Below, piece by piece: positions 14,407 through 22,270 of a stretch of DNA of 42,648 nucleotides. Position numbers and translations under genes: made by a program. Origin of the DNA: an uncultured Flavobacteriaceae bacterium (lineage in GTDB: Bacteria; Bacteroidota; Bacteroidia; Flavobacteriales; Flavobacteriaceae); NCBI GenBank assembly GCA_937136455.1, contig CAKZOO010000036.1:1-42648 (forward strand). Direction: 5' to 3'. How positions within the stretch are numbered: the stretch's first letter is position 1; each line of letters opens with the position of its first letter. The notes under the pieces were generated by a model that did no database searches, had not been told where the DNA came from, and saw only the letters and a list, made by a program, of their open reading frames with translations.

Positions 14407-17400
14407 ATGAGTTATACACCGAAACCAACCGAAAAAAGATACGAAGAACATATTGAAAGAGAACTCAATTCTCTTTTAGATGATGGGTTACAATTCCATT
14501 CAAAAGTTCATTTAACTAATGATGACTGGTATGATAAGAATTTGTGTGTGGTTGGTGATGAGTTTATTGGTTTTTTAAAAACTTCTCAAAAGGAGACTTA
14601 CCAATCTCTTCAAAAAAAATATGGTGAGTCAACCAACCAAAACATACTGAAAAGATTAAGTAAAGAAATTGAGAATAAAGGTCTGATTCATGTGTTGAGA
14701 AAAGGATTTAATGATGTTCATGGAGGAAATATCAAAACCGTTTACTTTCAACCTCAAAGTAATCTGAATGTCAATTACAGAGAGGACAAGTACCTAAAAA
14801 ACAAGTTTCTATTAGTACGTCAACTACATTACTCTCCTAATAACAACAACTCAATTGACATTGTCATTTTCATCAATGGTATTCCAGTTTTAACCATTGA
14901 ATTAAAAAATCAATTAACTGGTCAAACTGTTGAAAATTCAGATCATCAATACCGATTTGATCGTAATCCAAAAGGAGAACCCTTATTACAATTTCAAAGA
15001 TGTATATGTCATTTTAGTGTTGATAATGATATTGTAAATATGACTACCAAATTGAATGGAGAGGATACTTTCTTTTTACCATTCAATAAAACATTGAACA
15101 ACTCTGAAACTGTAAGTGAGGGATTCAAAGTAGATTATTTGTGGAAAGAGATTCTAACTCCTACTTCCTTGTTGGATATCATTGAAAATTTTGTTCTTTT
15201 TACCAATGAATCAGAATATATATGGAGTGATGAAAAACAAAAAGTAATAGAGAAAAAGAAACCTGTATTAATCTTTCCAAGATATCATCAGTTAGAGGTT
15301 ATCAGAAAACTCAAGAATCAAGTTTTGAATGATGGAGTTGGAACCAACTATTTAGTTCAACATACAACAGGTTCAGGTAAATCGTATTCCATTGGTTGGT
15401 TATCTTTTATGTTGACCAATCTTTTCAAAAATGAAGGTCAAGACAGAGTTTTTGATTCAATCATTGTAATCACAGACAGAAAAGTATTAGACAAACAACT
15501 TCAGAATACTATTAAAAGTTTAGAGAAAGTTCAAGGAGTAGTTCAACAGATCGATAAGAACTCAGAACAATTAAGACAATCTCTTTCTAAAGGGAAAAAC
15601 ATCATCGTAACAACCATTCAAAAATTCTCAGTAGTTGTAAATCGAATGAAAGAGTTAAATGGGATGACCTTTGGAGTAATTGTAGATGAGGTTCATTCAT
15701 CACAGGGAGGAAAAGGAACTAAAAACCTAAATAAGACTCTTTCGTTGAATCTTGAAGATGAAGTCGAGGTTGATGATGATATGGTAAATGATGAGATATT
15801 AAAGATTCGTTCAGAAATGAAATCTCGTCAGAAACAAAATCACATTTCATTCTTTGGGTTTACTGGAACTCCAAAACCTCAAACAATTGAAGTTTTTGGA
15901 ACCCCTCAATTGGATGGTTCAAAAAGACCATTCCACACCTACACGATGAGACAATCCATTGGAGAAGGATTTACATTGGATGTTTTGAAATCATTTACAC
16001 CTGTTAAAAGATGGTTCAAACTTAGTGGAAAAGGAGAAGATGTTGAATTACCTGAAAGTAGAGGAAAAAAAGAATTGATTAAGTGGGTTGACTCCAACCC
16101 TGAAACAATTTCAAGAAAGGTCAATATCATCATTGACCACCTACTAAGTACCACCATAAAATCAATAAATGGTAGAGGTAAAGGAATGGTAATTGTCCGT
16201 TCAATTGAAGACACTGTGAAGTTTTTTGTAGAGATGAATAAACAACTCAAAGAGAAAGGACTTCAAAATAAAATTAAATGTGTTGTTGGGTTTAGTGGTG
16301 AAGTAAATTACAATGGTGAGAAGGTGTCTGAGTACTCTCTAAACAAAGAAAACGGTTTTGATAGTAAAGATATACCTACTGGATTTAAAAATCCCTTATA
16401 TCGAGTTTTAATCGTTTGTAATAAATTTCAGACTGGATTTGACGAACCACTTCTACATTCGATGTTTGTTGATAAATCTCTTCAAGGAGTACAATGTGTA
16501 CAGACTTTATCGAGATTGAATCGAAAAACAAAAGGGAAGAAAAGTACATTCGTTTTAGATTTTGTCAATAAGGTTGAAACCATTCAAGAATCATTTCAGA
16601 ATTTCTATCAAACTACCATTTTATCGGAAGATACTGATCCAAATTTAGTCTATGACATATTAGACAAAATCAGAAATTTCGATTTATTTACTCCACAAGA
16701 AATTGATGATTGGAATACAATTTTCTTCAAAGACAAAAGAGATGATTCAAACTTACAACCAACTTTGAATATTGTCCTTAGTAGATGGAAAGATTTAGAA
16801 GATGAGGAACGAGATTTATCAAGAAGTCAAATATCCAATTACTGTAAGTTGTACGGATATGTGTCAATGATTCATCAGTTTGACAATATCGAACTTGAAA
16901 AACATTATATCTTTTTTGAATATCTAAGAAAGAAGTTCCCAGTAGATGGACTTGAGAGAATTGATGTCTCTGATTTGGTAGATTTAGAGTCATTGAATCT
17001 CGATATAAAAGGAAAGTTGAATATATCCTTAGATGATAAGGATACTTACTTTGATCCTAATTCATACGGAGAAGGAAAAGTAAAAGAAGAGGAGGAGTTT
17101 GATTTACTCTCAGAGATAATTAATCAAATTAACGATTACTTTGGAGGGAATACTCCTGAAGGAACTGAAGAAAGTTCCAAAAAACTATTTCAAGATATTA
17201 TTCAAGATGATGAATTTGTAAAAGTTGTCAACTCTGATAATACGGATTCAAACAAGAGAGATAAACTTGAAAAGATATACGAAAACAAAAACATTAGAAC
17301 ATTAGATACCAGTACAAAATTGTATGAGTTTTTTGAGAAGAAAGAAACTAAAGACCGAATGATTCAGATGTTTATCTCAAGACCAGAATTATTAAATCAA

Positions 17401-17412
17401 CTAAGAGGGTGA
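14407..17412 (+). CDS. hsdR: Type I restriction endonuclease motor subunit HsdR
   Basis: The 1001-aa protein, counted from ATG 14407, is typical for HsdR; a TTG at 14395 would overlap the preceding gene. An N-terminal PD-(D/E)xK nuclease shows D151 in SIDIVIF and E165-x-K167 in TIELKNQ. The SF2 translocase follows, with Walker A at G322-S-G-K-S (TTGSGKS), DEVH at 427-430 (IVDEVHSS), motif III FTGTPKP and motif VI QTLSRLNRK. A helical C-terminal part binds the methylase core. It translocates DNA using ATP and cuts at collisions. All key motifs are intact, so the system looks active. Its stop overlaps the next gene's ATG (TGATG). Confidence 0.97.
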   Translation: MSYTPKPTEKRYEEHIERELNSLLDDGLQFHSKVHLTNDDWYDKNLCVVGDEFIGFLKTSQKETYQSLQKKYGESTNQNILKRLSKEIENKGLIHVLRKGFNDVHGGNIKTVYFQPQSNLNVNYREDKYLKNKFLLVRQLHYSPNNNNSIDIVIFINGIPVLTIELKNQLTGQTVENSDHQYRFDRNPKGEPLLQFQRCICHFSVDNDIVNMTTKLNGEDTFFLPFNKTLNNSETVSEGFKVDYLWKEILTPTSLLDIIENFVLFTNESEYIWSDEKQKVIEKKKPVLIFPRYHQLEVIRKLKNQVLNDGVGTNYLVQHTTGSGKSYSIGWLSFMLTNLFKNEGQDRVFDSIIVITDRKVLDKQLQNTIKSLEKVQGVVQQIDKNSEQLRQSLSKGKNIIVTTIQKFSVVVNRMKELNGMTFGVIVDEVHSSQGGKGTKNLNKTLSLNLEDEVEVDDDMVNDEILKIRSEMKSRQKQNHISFFGFTGTPKPQTIEVFGTPQLDGSKRPFHTYTMRQSIGEGFTLDVLKSFTPVKRWFKLSGKGEDVELPESRGKKELIKWVDSNPETISRKVNIIIDHLLSTTIKSINGRGKGMVIVRSIEDTVKFFVEMNKQLKEKGLQNKIKCVVGFSGEVNYNGEKVSEYSLNKENGFDSKDIPTGFKNPLYRVLIVCNKFQTGFDEPLLHSMFVDKSLQGVQCVQTLSRLNRKTKGKKSTFVLDFVNKVETIQESFQNFYQTTILSEDTDPNLVYDILDKIRNFDLFTPQEIDDWNTIFFKDKRDDSNLQPTLNIVLSRWKDLEDEERDLSRSQISNYCKLYGYVSMIHQFDNIELEKHYIFFEYLRKKFPVDGLERIDVSDLVDLESLNLDIKGKLNISLDDKDTYFDPNSYGEGKVKEEEEFDLLSEIINQINDYFGGNTPEGTEESSKKLFQDIIQDDEFVKVVNSDNTDSNKRDKLEKIYENKNIRTLDTSTKLYEFFEKKETKDRMIQMFISRPELLNQLRG

Positions 17413-18365
17413 TGAATTTATTTACAATCAAAAACAACAGTTTAGAAGAAGTAGAACGTAAACCGTTTAAACTTGAAAAGGATATTCAACAATTAGTTGA
17501 AAATAACACTGAAACTTTATTTCAATTAGAATTCATTTGTACTGAACTCTCGGTTGATAAATACAGGTTAGACTCATTATGTTTTGATACTGAGAATAAT
17601 TCATTTGTAATCATTGAGTACAAAAAAGGTAACAGTTATTCTGTGATTGACCAAGGATACACATATCTACAATTACTACTAAATAATAAATCCGATTTTT
17701 TACTCACATTATCTCAACATTATAATAAAGTTCTTCGGTTAGAAGATGTTGATTGGTCACAATCAAGAATCATATTTATTTCTCCTTCATTCAATTCATA
17801 TCAAAAGGACAGTGTAAATTTCAAAAACCTACCTTTTGAACTATGGGAGATAAAAAGATATTCTAATAATACTGTGGTTTTTGATAAACATAAGTCTACT
17901 TCTACTGAGAGTATTGATTCAATATCTAGTCCTAAAAGTTCAATAATTTCACAAGTTTCAAATGAGGTTAAAGTTCATACGATTGATGAACATACTTCAA
18001 GAATGTCCGATTCACTCAATAAAAAATGGGAAGAACTTATTGAACGATTTAATGAATTTGAAGGTGTTGAATTAATCCCTAAAAGACACTATGTTGGTTT
18101 GAATCTTAATGGTACTAATATTTGTTATATAAAATTTAGAAAATCAACTATTATATTCGAAATAGTAAGAGGGTCAAAAAGTGAAGATGGGGTTGTGTCT
18201 AAAAATTTCTTCGATTTAGATGATCCAAAAGAATTATCAGAGGAAAAATCAAGGGAACTTAATTCGGGTAGATTTCAGTACACATACGTAATCAAAACAA
18301 CTGACAAATTAGATGTTGATTATATGATGTTTTTAATGAAACAGAAGTATAATAACCTTCTTTGA
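17412..18365 (+). CDS. DUF5655-type protein with N-terminal PD-(D/E)xK-like domain
   Basis: The 317-aa protein has two domains. The N-terminal half resembles NucS/DUF91-like nucleases: D54 in YRLDSLCF and E69-Y-K71 in FVIIEYKKG have the spacing of a PD-(D/E)xK active site. A linker of about 60 residues rich in Ser leads to a C-terminal domain (about 205-317, starting KKWEELIERF) of the DUF5655 kind. DUF5655 proteins often accompany type I restriction genes; their role is not established. Translational coupling to hsdR by TGATG argues for co-production with the restriction complex. The nuclease assignment rests on motif spacing only. Confidence 0.7.
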   Translation: MNLFTIKNNSLEEVERKPFKLEKDIQQLVENNTETLFQLEFICTELSVDKYRLDSLCFDTENNSFVIIEYKKGNSYSVIDQGYTYLQLLLNNKSDFLLTLSQHYNKVLRLEDVDWSQSRIIFISPSFNSYQKDSVNFKNLPFELWEIKRYSNNTVVFDKHKSTSTESIDSISSPKSSIISQVSNEVKVHTIDEHTSRMSDSLNKKWEELIERFNEFEGVELIPKRHYVGLNLNGTNICYIKFRKSTIIFEIVRGSKSEDGVVSKNFFDLDDPKELSEEKSRELNSGRFQYTYVIKTTDKLDVDYMMFLMKQKYNNLL

Positions 18366-18832
18366 AGATATTTGACATGTTATTTAGTTTTCAAATATTC
18401 AACATAACTTTTTTCAATATTTCAATTCCTGTTATCATTTATATATTATTTAAATGGTCTGTGAGGAAGAACATAGAGTTTCATAAATTAATTAGTGATA
18501 TTGAACAACAGTTTCCAACTAAAAAAAATGAAACAAAACTTTATAATAACAATTCATTAGGTCTTACTGAAATTAAAATTGATGAAGTTAATTTTGATAT
18601 AAATGAAAAAGATTTAAATCATTTTATCAAAAAACTTGAACTGTTTGATTACGATAAAATTTTTTTCAAAAAATCAAAAATTCATTCATTTTCAAATAAT
18701 ATCCAAAGAGTTTATAATACTACTCCAAACTTGGAATTCAAATTATCTATAATCGAACAACAATTGAAATCTAGAAACGAACAAAATCTCTATGTATTAG
18801 GAAAGTGTTTATATAAATACCTTGGGTTTTAA
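18362..18832 (+). CDS. Small protein with N-terminal membrane helix, end of the hsd operon
   Basis: It is 156 aa from TTG 18362, which overlaps the previous stop, or 151 aa from ATG 18377. Residues about 6-30 are strongly hydrophobic (FQIFNITFFNISIPVIIYILF) and are followed by KWSVRKN, giving an N-out/C-in anchor. The remaining about 120 residues are soluble and Lys/Asn-rich, with no known motif. The last gene of the restriction operon, it is followed by a hairpin terminator. A membrane-bound partner in a restriction operon is unusual. Function is unknown. Confidence 0.6.
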   Translation: MKIFDMLFSFQIFNITFFNISIPVIIYILFKWSVRKNIEFHKLISDIEQQFPTKKNETKLYNNNSLGLTEIKIDEVNFDINEKDLNHFIKKLELFDYDKIFFKKSKIHSFSNNIQRVYNTTPNLEFKLSIIEQQLKSRNEQNLYVLGKCLYKYLGF

Positions 18833-18886
18833 AAGTTTTTCATACCAGAAAAATCCTGACCTCGATATAAAAACCACTCCGATGTG

Positions 18887-18908
18887 AAAATACCGAAAAG
18901 TATTTTTC
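18887..18908. terminator. Probable bidirectional terminator at the end of the hsd operon
   Basis: A perfect 7-bp stem AAAATAC (18887-18893) / GTATTTT (18900-18906) has a 6-nt loop CGAAAA and a T-rich tail. It lies in the 102-bp gap between convergent genes. The stem is AT-rich, so strength is uncertain. Confidence 0.45.
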
Positions 18909-18934
18909 TCAGTTACAAGAAACCTAAACCCAAT

Positions 18935-19390
18935 TCAGAAATCTAAACTTCTCTTTTTGTTGAGTTGAAGTTTCAATTTCATTACCTCAGATTCTAATTG
19001 ACCAACTCTGGTTTTTAATTCTTCAAACTCTTGTGATTGTTTGAATGGAGATTGTTTCAAATCTTTTAGTTTTTCCTTTTCCCAATGGTCTTTGAATTCT
19101 GACATCAAATAACCATAGGTTTCATACATGAAATTCCATTGATCAAGTAATTCAATATCGGAAAGGTTAGAGTCTAATTCAGAAATTAATCCATTTTTGA
19201 TGAATTCTTCATTTGAAAAGGGAAGTGATTCTAAAACCTCTGATAAACTAATTTTAGAACGATTTAAGAGATCTTCTCGTTCTCTCTTGGTTAGTTTGTC
19301 ATTACTATGTAAATAATATCTAAATCCATAGAATTTACGATTTGAAGATTGTCCAGTATAACGAGGTTTGTTGTATTTCTTCTTTGACAT
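18935..19390 (-). CDS. Unknown 151-aa basic protein with C-terminal coiled coil
   Basis: The family is not recognised. The N-terminus is very basic (MSKKKYNKPRYTGQSSNRKF), suggesting nucleic-acid contact. The middle is helical and acidic. Residues about 118-145 form a clear coiled coil (EELKTRVGQLESEVMKLKLQ). A perfect 7-bp-arm palindrome overlaps its start codon, hinting at autoregulation. It lies in the right-end module of the element with the excisionase-like gene, so a role in excision, maintenance or mobilisation is possible, but no relaxase-accessory motif can be named. Confidence 0.6.
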   Translation of the reverse strand: MSKKKYNKPRYTGQSSNRKFYGFRYYLHSNDKLTKREREDLLNRSKISLSEVLESLPFSNEEFIKNGLISELDSNLSDIELLDQWNFMYETYGYLMSEFKDHWEKEKLKDLKQSPFKQSQEFEELKTRVGQLESEVMKLKLQLNKKRSLDF

Positions 19391-19405
19391 GACTAAAATT
19401 AGTCA
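19390..19405. promoter_or_regulatory. Palindrome over the start codon of the 151-aa gene
   Basis: TGACTAA-AA-TTAGTCA has perfect 7-bp arms and touches the ATG. This position is typical for an autorepressor operator. Confidence 0.4.
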
Positions 19406-19454
19406 TTTCAGATAAAACTTCAAATGTATATTCAAACAACGAATGAAGTTTGAG

Positions 19455-19504
19455 GAATTGATAGATTAATAAGGTGACGAAACTGAAGGTAAATCTATCA
19501 ATTC
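19455..19504. repeat. Long inverted repeat between right-end genes
   Basis: GAATTGATAGATT (19455-19467) and AATCTATCAATTC (19492-19504) are perfect 13-bp arms around a 24-nt loop. The loop contains AAGGTGACGA, the core of the tandem repeats beside the integrase gene. It lies just downstream of the excisionase-like gene on the minus strand. It could be a terminator without a strong T-run, or a recombination or regulatory site. Confidence 0.6.
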
Positions 19505-19530
19505 TTCTTTATAGTTCATTTTGACATATA

Positions 19531-19728
19531 CTACCTCACTGAACCTATGGGACAACTACGACCTATCAAATTATCTTCCCAATCAATTAGGTCTTGTTTT
19601 CTGACATACTTTGAGTGAGAGGAAATTCTAATAATGGGTAGACCTAAGTTCTTGATCCAATCTTCAATAGTTAATCGGTCAACTTTATACATTTTCATGA
19701 GTTCTTGTTTAGAGATTCGTTCTTCCAT
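19531..19728 (-). CDS. Excisionase-like small HTH DNA-binding protein
   Basis: The 65-aa protein is essentially one winged-helix/HTH_17 (MerR-like) domain: ISKQELMKMYKVDRLTIEDW is the helix-turn-helix. LPIIRISSHSKYVRKQDLIDW is the wing, with the arginine/tyrosine pattern seen in excisionases of Bacteroidota elements. Such proteins bend DNA at attachment sites and direct the tyrosine integrase towards excision. Its place near attR, opposite the integrase at attL, supports this. It follows the 70-aa gene with a one-base gap, so the two are co-transcribed. Confidence 0.8.
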   Translation of the reverse strand: MEERISKQELMKMYKVDRLTIEDWIKNLGLPIIRISSHSKYVRKQDLIDWEDNLIGRSCPIGSVR

Positions 19729-19729
19729 A

Positions 19730-19942
19730 TTATTTTTTTGATTTAGAGTTAAAGAGTTCGTTTTGTTTCATACCTCTGACATATCCACTTAGTTTTTCAG
19801 ATAATTGTAGATGTATTTGAATGAGTGGTTCTAGTTCTTTGAGTTCGAGGTTATCACTGTCTTTTTCAATTCTTCTCAATATGATTTTATGTAGTTCAAC
19901 ATTAGAATCAAAGAGGTATTTACTAAGTTTATTTGAATCCAT
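19730..19942 (-). CDS. Unknown 70-aa protein upstream of the excisionase-like gene
   Basis: A small helical, charged protein with no signal or membrane segment. RIEKDSDNLELKELEPLIQIHLQLSEKLSGYVRGM looks like two amphipathic helices. It is one base from the excisionase-like gene, so probably translated from the same mRNA. Function is unknown. Confidence 0.5.
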   Translation of the reverse strand: MDSNKLSKYLFDSNVELHKIILRRIEKDSDNLELKELEPLIQIHLQLSEKLSGYVRGMKQNELFNSKSKK

Positions 19943-20445
19943 ATTTTATCAGTTTTTAATAAATAGTATCAACCTCATACTTTCTTAACTTTTAGTTCGA
20001 GGTTTTTAATCTTTTTTCAAATTTTATAAGTGTTTGAAATAGTATTTCAGTAATAGATACAACAATCCCCTTAGGAGTTTTATTTCTTCAGAAGTTTAAT
20101 TCTAAATTTCCTCAGACCAGTTCGTTGTCACCCATATCTGATTTATATTAGAATCATTTTTGATACTATCGGAGAAACCTCGACCGTTATGTGTAGATGT
20201 TATTTCAAACTCACAGTCTACTATCCAACTTCTAACCCACTAACTATTCCTTAGAACCCTCGTGGGTGATTGATGTTTTACCCTATGATGGACATCAGTA
20301 TCTTATATAAATATATAGAAGTGTAAAAAAGAGATGAAAAGTTTCACCTAATAAGTGATAAAATGTACTTTTTAGGTGATAATAAAAAAATTATAAATTT
20401 TATAAAATATTGATAATCAATCAAATAAAATATATTATTAATTTA
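19943..20445. other. 0.5-kb AT-rich non-coding right end of the element
   Basis: No ORF of note is present. It contains the perfect palindrome TGAAATA-G-TATTTCA (20035-20049), a long-loop pair ACCCAC/GTGGGT (20235-20240, 20262-20267), TGATG-GA-CATCA near 20300, and TATATAAATATATA. Near the end it holds several copies of an AGGTGA core (20342-20350 inverted; 20374-20383). The stretch is structured and next to attR, so it fits the integrase/excisionase arm region, and an origin of transfer cannot be excluded. Confidence 0.5.
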
Positions 20446-20466
20446 GTTTGAATCCTTCCGAGGTCA
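20446..20466 (+). repeat. Right attachment repeat (attR core)
   Basis: This is a perfect copy of the 21-bp tRNA-Arg 3' end (4709-4729) with no tRNA body upstream, in the same orientation. It marks the right end of the element. Confidence 0.9.
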
Positions 20467-20476
20467 TAACAAAACT

Positions 20477-20507
20477 AAAGCTCATTCGAAAGAATGGGCT
20501 TTTTTTG
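20477..20507 (+). terminator. Displaced terminator of tRNA-Arg
   Basis: The stem AAAGCTCATTC (20477-20487) / GAATGGGCTTT (20492-20502) has a GAAA tetraloop and a T-run. It lies just past attR with no gene upstream to serve, so it is best read as the tRNA terminator separated by the insertion. A near-identical copy is at 41512-41540. The following 20508-20664 holds no gene and no clear consensus promoter. Confidence 0.8.
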
Positions 20508-20664
20508 TTTCTTATGAATTAATAAAGGATTTAAATTTTTATATATACACCTTAAGAAATTATTCTTGTAACAGCGTTTGAAGTTTAAAAGGAATTAGAT
20601 TAATTCAACTTTTATAAAGAACAAATTCGAGTATAATTCTTAATTTTAAGGATATTTCATACCA

Positions 20665-21675
20665 ATGATACACGAATTTAAAACCCTTGTAGAACAAGCC
20701 CATAAGTGGCAAAAGGAAGGTAAAAAATCTGTTTTGGCATCAGTAGTAGCCTTAGAGGGTTCTTCGTACAGAAGACCTGGAGTTCGCATGCTTATAAATG
20801 AACAAGGAGAAGCTGTTGGAGCAGTTAGTGGAGGTTGTGTCGAAAAGGAAGTACATTTTCAATCGCTTTCTGTTTTTAAAGAGGGAACTTCAAAAATGAT
20901 GACCTATGACGGAACACTTCGCTTAGGTTGTGAAGGTATCATCTATGTACTCATTGAGCCCTTCGAAGTTTCAGATGATTTTGTTCGTACATTTAACGCT
21001 ACTTTGGAATCGAGAAGTCCTATGAAAATAGTTTCTTATTACAAAAAAGAGTTTGGAGTTTTTGAGGGGATTGGTACTGAAATAATTATTGATAATACTC
21101 CATTTACCTTTAACAATTTTAAAAAGTCAGATTCGGATTTAATTACCTTCGAACAGGAGCTGCCGCCTATTTTTCAATTGCTTATCATTGGAGCAGAACA
21201 CGATGCAGTTCAGTTGTGTAAAGCGGCATCTAATGTAGGTTGGCAAGTAACGGTTATGGCCTCTGCTGATGAACAAAAAACCATCGATTACTTTACAGGT
21301 GCTCATCAATTGGTGACTCCTCTGTTCGATCAAATTGATACATCAAAAATAGACGAGCAAACAGCTGTAGTTTTAATGACTCATAGTTTTAATAAGGACG
21401 TTCAGTATTTGTCTGCTTTACAAAATTGTACTCCAGCATATTTTGGACTGTTAGGTCCTAAACATCGAAGAGAGCGTTTAATCAATCAATTTTTGGAGTT
21501 TAATCCAGAGGTCGATTCCGATTTTATAGAGATCCTTAGAGGTCCAGCAGGAATCAATATAGGGGCGGAATCAGCACAAGAAATTGCAATTTCAATTATT
21601 GCAGAAATTCTTTCTGTTCTTAGAAATCAAGAGCCGATCGTTTTAAAAGATAAATCAGGAACCATTCATGCCTAA
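20665..21675 (+). CDS. xdhC: XdhC/CoxI family molybdenum cofactor maturation protein
   Basis: The 336-aa protein has an XdhC/CoxI N-terminal domain with the hallmark EGSSYRRPGVRMLI (about 30-43) and GAVSGGCVEKEV (about 52-63). A linker leads to a C-terminal Rossmann-like XdhC_C domain (LLIIGAEHDAVQLC onward; FGLLGPKHRRERLI). Proteins of this family receive mature cofactor, oversee sulfuration of Mo and insert it into xanthine-dehydrogenase-family enzymes. The large subunits nearby are the obvious clients. The gene overlaps mocA by 8 bp, so cofactor completion and delivery are coupled. Start ATG 20665 is the first after attR. Confidence 0.93.
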   Translation: MIHEFKTLVEQAHKWQKEGKKSVLASVVALEGSSYRRPGVRMLINEQGEAVGAVSGGCVEKEVHFQSLSVFKEGTSKMMTYDGTLRLGCEGIIYVLIEPFEVSDDFVRTFNATLESRSPMKIVSYYKKEFGVFEGIGTEIIIDNTPFTFNNFKKSDSDLITFEQELPPIFQLLIIGAEHDAVQLCKAASNVGWQVTVMASADEQKTIDYFTGAHQLVTPLFDQIDTSKIDEQTAVVLMTHSFNKDVQYLSALQNCTPAYFGLLGPKHRRERLINQFLEFNPEVDSDFIEILRGPAGINIGAESAQEIAISIIAEILSVLRNQEPIVLKDKSGTIHA

Positions 21676-22270
21676 GATCCCCATTCTTTTATTAGCTGCG
21701 GGAGCCTCGTCACGAATGGGTTCTTCAAAGGCATTACTTGATTGGAATAAAGAACCTTTAATAGTTTCTAGAATACAAAGTTTATTAGCTACAGGGCAGA
21801 AGGTTTATGTAGTATTAGGAGCCTATGCAGATACTATTATCCCCATTATTAAAAAATTGGAAGTGACTATTTGTACGAATGCACATTGGGAAGAGGGGAT
21901 GAGTACATCCATTGCTTTTGGAGTAACAAGCATCCAATCTCAAGAAGAATGGGTGGATGGAATTCTCATAGCCACTATTGATCAGCCATTAGTTGACAAT
22001 CAACATCTTAAAGCAATTTTGGCTAGCTTTAAAGAAGGGCAACAACAAATTATAGTTTCAGAATCTAGTAATGGATGGCGTGGAGTTCCTGCACTTTTCG
22101 ATGCTCTTTACCTTGAAGCATTGAGTCGTTTAAAAGGTGATACAGGAGCTAAAACAATTGTACAGGCACATCCTGAAAAAGTTTGTACAGTAAAGGGAGG
22201 TGAAAAATTAGTCGATATGGATACTCCAGAGCGCTATCAGCAACTTTTAAAAGCTACCCACCAATTGTGA
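21668..22270 (+). CDS. mocA: Molybdenum cofactor cytidylyltransferase MocA-like
   Basis: The 200-aa nucleotidyltransferase has the signature LLLAAGASSRMGSSKALLDW at the N-terminus and ATIDQPLVD as the metal-binding block in the middle. WRGVPALFD follows. MocA links CMP to Mo-molybdopterin to make the cytosine dinucleotide form used by bacterial aldehyde oxidoreductases of the xanthine dehydrogenase family. MobA (GMP) is the main alternative, but pairing with XdhC and IorB-type enzymes favours MocA. The gene overlaps xdhC at its start. Its 3' end overlaps convergent moaA by 17 bp. Confidence 0.88.
   Translation: MPKIPILLLAAGASSRMGSSKALLDWNKEPLIVSRIQSLLATGQKVYVVLGAYADTIIPIIKKLEVTICTNAHWEEGMSTSIAFGVTSIQSQEEWVDGILIATIDQPLVDNQHLKAILASFKEGQQQIIVSESSNGWRGVPALFDALYLEALSRLKGDTGAKTIVQAHPEKVCTVKGGEKLVDMDTPERYQQLLKATHQL

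Larger units (their letters stand above)
4709..20466. mobile_element. 15.8-kb integrative genomic element inserted at the 3' end of tRNA-Arg
   Basis: The ends are a perfect 21-bp direct repeat, the 3' part of tRNA-Arg at 4709-4729 and a stray copy at 20446-20466. A tyrosine integrase gene starts 109 bp inside the left end and reads inward. An excisionase-like gene and a 0.5-kb AT-rich non-coding stretch lie at the right end. Cargo is a type I restriction-modification operon with extra genes, an HNH nuclease, a serine recombinase and unknown proteins. No relaxase, VirB/VirD4 or TraG homologue and no phage structural gene is visible. It is therefore a defence island or mobilisable element rather than a complete ICE or prophage. 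Confidence 0.9.

Noticed and set aside
18935..19390. Possible relaxase-accessory (MobC-like) protein
   Set aside because: Basic N-terminus and coiled coil are not enough; no ribbon-helix-helix motif or adjacent relaxase is visible.
4709..20466. Element as a prophage or complete conjugative element
   Set aside because: No capsid, portal, terminase, relaxase, coupling protein or type IV secretion genes are present.
20660..20673. Single TACCAATGATACAC over the xdhC start codon, like an AraC half-site
   Set aside because: No second half-site lies 21 bp away in either direction and it overlaps the ATG, so it is probably chance. xdhC-mocA therefore has no visible AraC site.
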